Made by a program: the position numbers and the translations under genes
Shown here: one piece after another, positions 63,479 to 64,000 of the stretch
Position numbering within the stretch: position 1 is the first letter of the stretch
Layout: every line of letters starts with the position of its first letter
Notes under the pieces: model-generated
The model's database searches: none
What the model was told of the DNA's origin: nothing
The model's input: the letters and a program-made list of their open reading frames with translations, nothing else
Source: Planctomycetota bacterium
GTDB taxonomy: Bacteria; Planctomycetota; Planctomycetia; Pirellulales; Pirellulaceae
Direction: 5' to 3'
Assembly: GCA_014381825.1 (NCBI GenBank)
Contig: JACNKX010000149.1
Location: 217,942-281,941 of the forward strand
Length of the DNA: 64,000 nucleotides

Positions 63479-64000
63479 TTAACCCAGTGATAGGCGGTGT
63501 GACCGAGTCCGCGGGAGCGAGGCCAGTACTGGCAACCCTAGACTCGCCTCAACGTCGGTGACCGTTCCCAAAGATTCGTCGAGCAGTTCGGAGGCGTAGG
63601 CCAGACCGACCGCTCCGAGAAACCCCGCAACCAATGCAAGGGATACGATTAAACTCCCTTTCCGGCTGAGCGATTTTCCCATCAGTGTTGGGGCTTGCGT
63701 CAATTGAAGGTTCGAGATGTGTCCCGTTTCCAATTGTTTGTCGATTCGTGCCTGTTCCAGTTTCTTCACAACAAGCCGATGGTTTTCGATTGCTTCCTCG
63801 GCCCTTCGTTCGACCTGGGCGATCTTCACCTCCTGTTCGTTCATGTCGTTCAGCTTGAGCTTCGTTGTTTCATAATCTTCTTGAAGCGCCAGTCGTTTCG
63901 CTTTTAATGCGGCAACCTTTGCCAGTTCGTTCACTAATTGCTGATGATTGAGTACCAGCGTCCCCTCGTCGAGTTGGTCCTTGGTGGCAACGACTTGAGG
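63479..64000 (-). CDS. Wzz/GumC-type polysaccharide chain-length determinant, C-terminal part (5' end outside window)
   Basis: The frame is open to the end of the window and continues upstream. Visible is a long helical segment (KVAALKAKRLALQEDYETTKLKLNDMNEQEVKIAQVERRAEE, split here by convention), then QLTQAPTLMGKSLSRKG, a transmembrane helix SLIVSLALVAGFLGAVGLAYA and the cytoplasmic ending LDESLGTVTDVEASLGLPVLASLPRTR. The proline/glycine-rich second transmembrane helix and the LG(L)PVLASLP signature identify the polysaccharide co-polymerase family that controls chain length. With the CpsD-like protein 65 bases downstream it should form the export/length-control complex. Confidence 0.9.
   Translation of the reverse strand, partial: PQVVATKDQLDEGTLVLNHQQLVNELAKVAALKAKRLALQEDYETTKLKLNDMNEQEVKIAQVERRAEEAIENHRLVVKKLEQARIDKQLETGHISNLQLTQAPTLMGKSLSRKGSLIVSLALVAGFLGAVGLAYASELLDESLGTVTDVEASLGLPVLASLPRTRSHRLSLG

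Noticed and set aside
1..64000. Search for tRNA or rRNA genes, CRISPR repeats, transposase genes and attachment sites.
   Set aside because: Intergenic gaps are short and none shows cloverleaf arms, spaced direct repeats or transposase motifs.

Overview
The window looks like a chromosome segment of a planctomycete, probably in or near the Pirellulales. The evidence is the gene content: a cytochrome-type DUF1549/DUF1553 protein next to a DUF1501 protein, a second DUF1501 protein, ECF sigma factors beside a huge Ser/Thr kinase fused to an FGE-sulfatase domain, many Tat-exported oxidoreductases and hydrolases, and large TPR proteins with a TolQ/TolR operon. Gene density is moderate. I saw no tRNA, rRNA, CRISPR array or insertion sequence.

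Left part (1-7450): the end of a CocE/NonD-type hydrolase and an exported amidohydrolase run on the plus strand. They face a four-gene minus-strand set of exported enzymes: a Tat alpha/beta hydrolase, an endonuclease/exonuclease/phosphatase-fold protein, a Tat Gfo/Idh/MocA oxidoreductase and a secreted protein of unknown function. A small YggT membrane protein follows on the plus strand.

Regulation and envelope block (7636-26963, all plus strand): a GntR/YtrA-type repressor sits behind a promoter that overlaps an inverted repeat and is translationally coupled to an ABC ATPase and a permease with a zinc ribbon at its C terminus. Next come an unknown protein, an ECF sigma factor with a kinase-STAND-TM-FGE fusion protein, and a second ECF sigma factor with a membrane VWA protein that could be its partner. 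Then comes a five-gene run of two TPR proteins, one TolQ/ExbB and two TolR/ExbD proteins, preceded by a perfect 21-bp palindrome.

Catabolic block (27223-35863, plus): DUF1549/DUF1553 protein, DUF1501 protein, sodium/solute symporter, an unlisted 46-residue membrane peptide overlapping the symporter stop, a second DUF1501 protein and a DAO-family FAD oxidoreductase.

Exopolysaccharide block (36829-64000, minus strand apart from one TonB-dependent receptor): in transcription order it holds a Wzz/GumC-type chain-length protein, a CpsD-like ATPase, a polyprenyl-phosphate sugar transferase interrupted by an in-frame TGA, a polysaccharide deacetylase, an exported metallopeptidase-like protein and an MtfA-type peptidase. 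These are followed by an MBOAT/SGNH acylation pair, a flippase, an O-antigen ligase/polymerase-like protein, an alternating array of three CelD/BcsL-type GNAT proteins and two methyltransferases, a deacetylase-GT2 fusion, two GT4 and one GT2 glycosyltransferases, an NAD-dependent epimerase and a WecG/TagA/CpsF glycosyltransferase. Together these could start, build, decorate, flip and polymerise a surface glycan through a Wzx/Wzy-like route.

The observations most worth checking are the TGA inside the initiating sugar transferase, the GNAT-methyltransferase ladder, the kinase/sigma/VWA regulators, the TPR-Tol operon with its palindromic control site, the HExxGHxxGLxH motif in an exported protein, and the symporter-coupled micropeptide. 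All functions are inferred from sequence reading alone.
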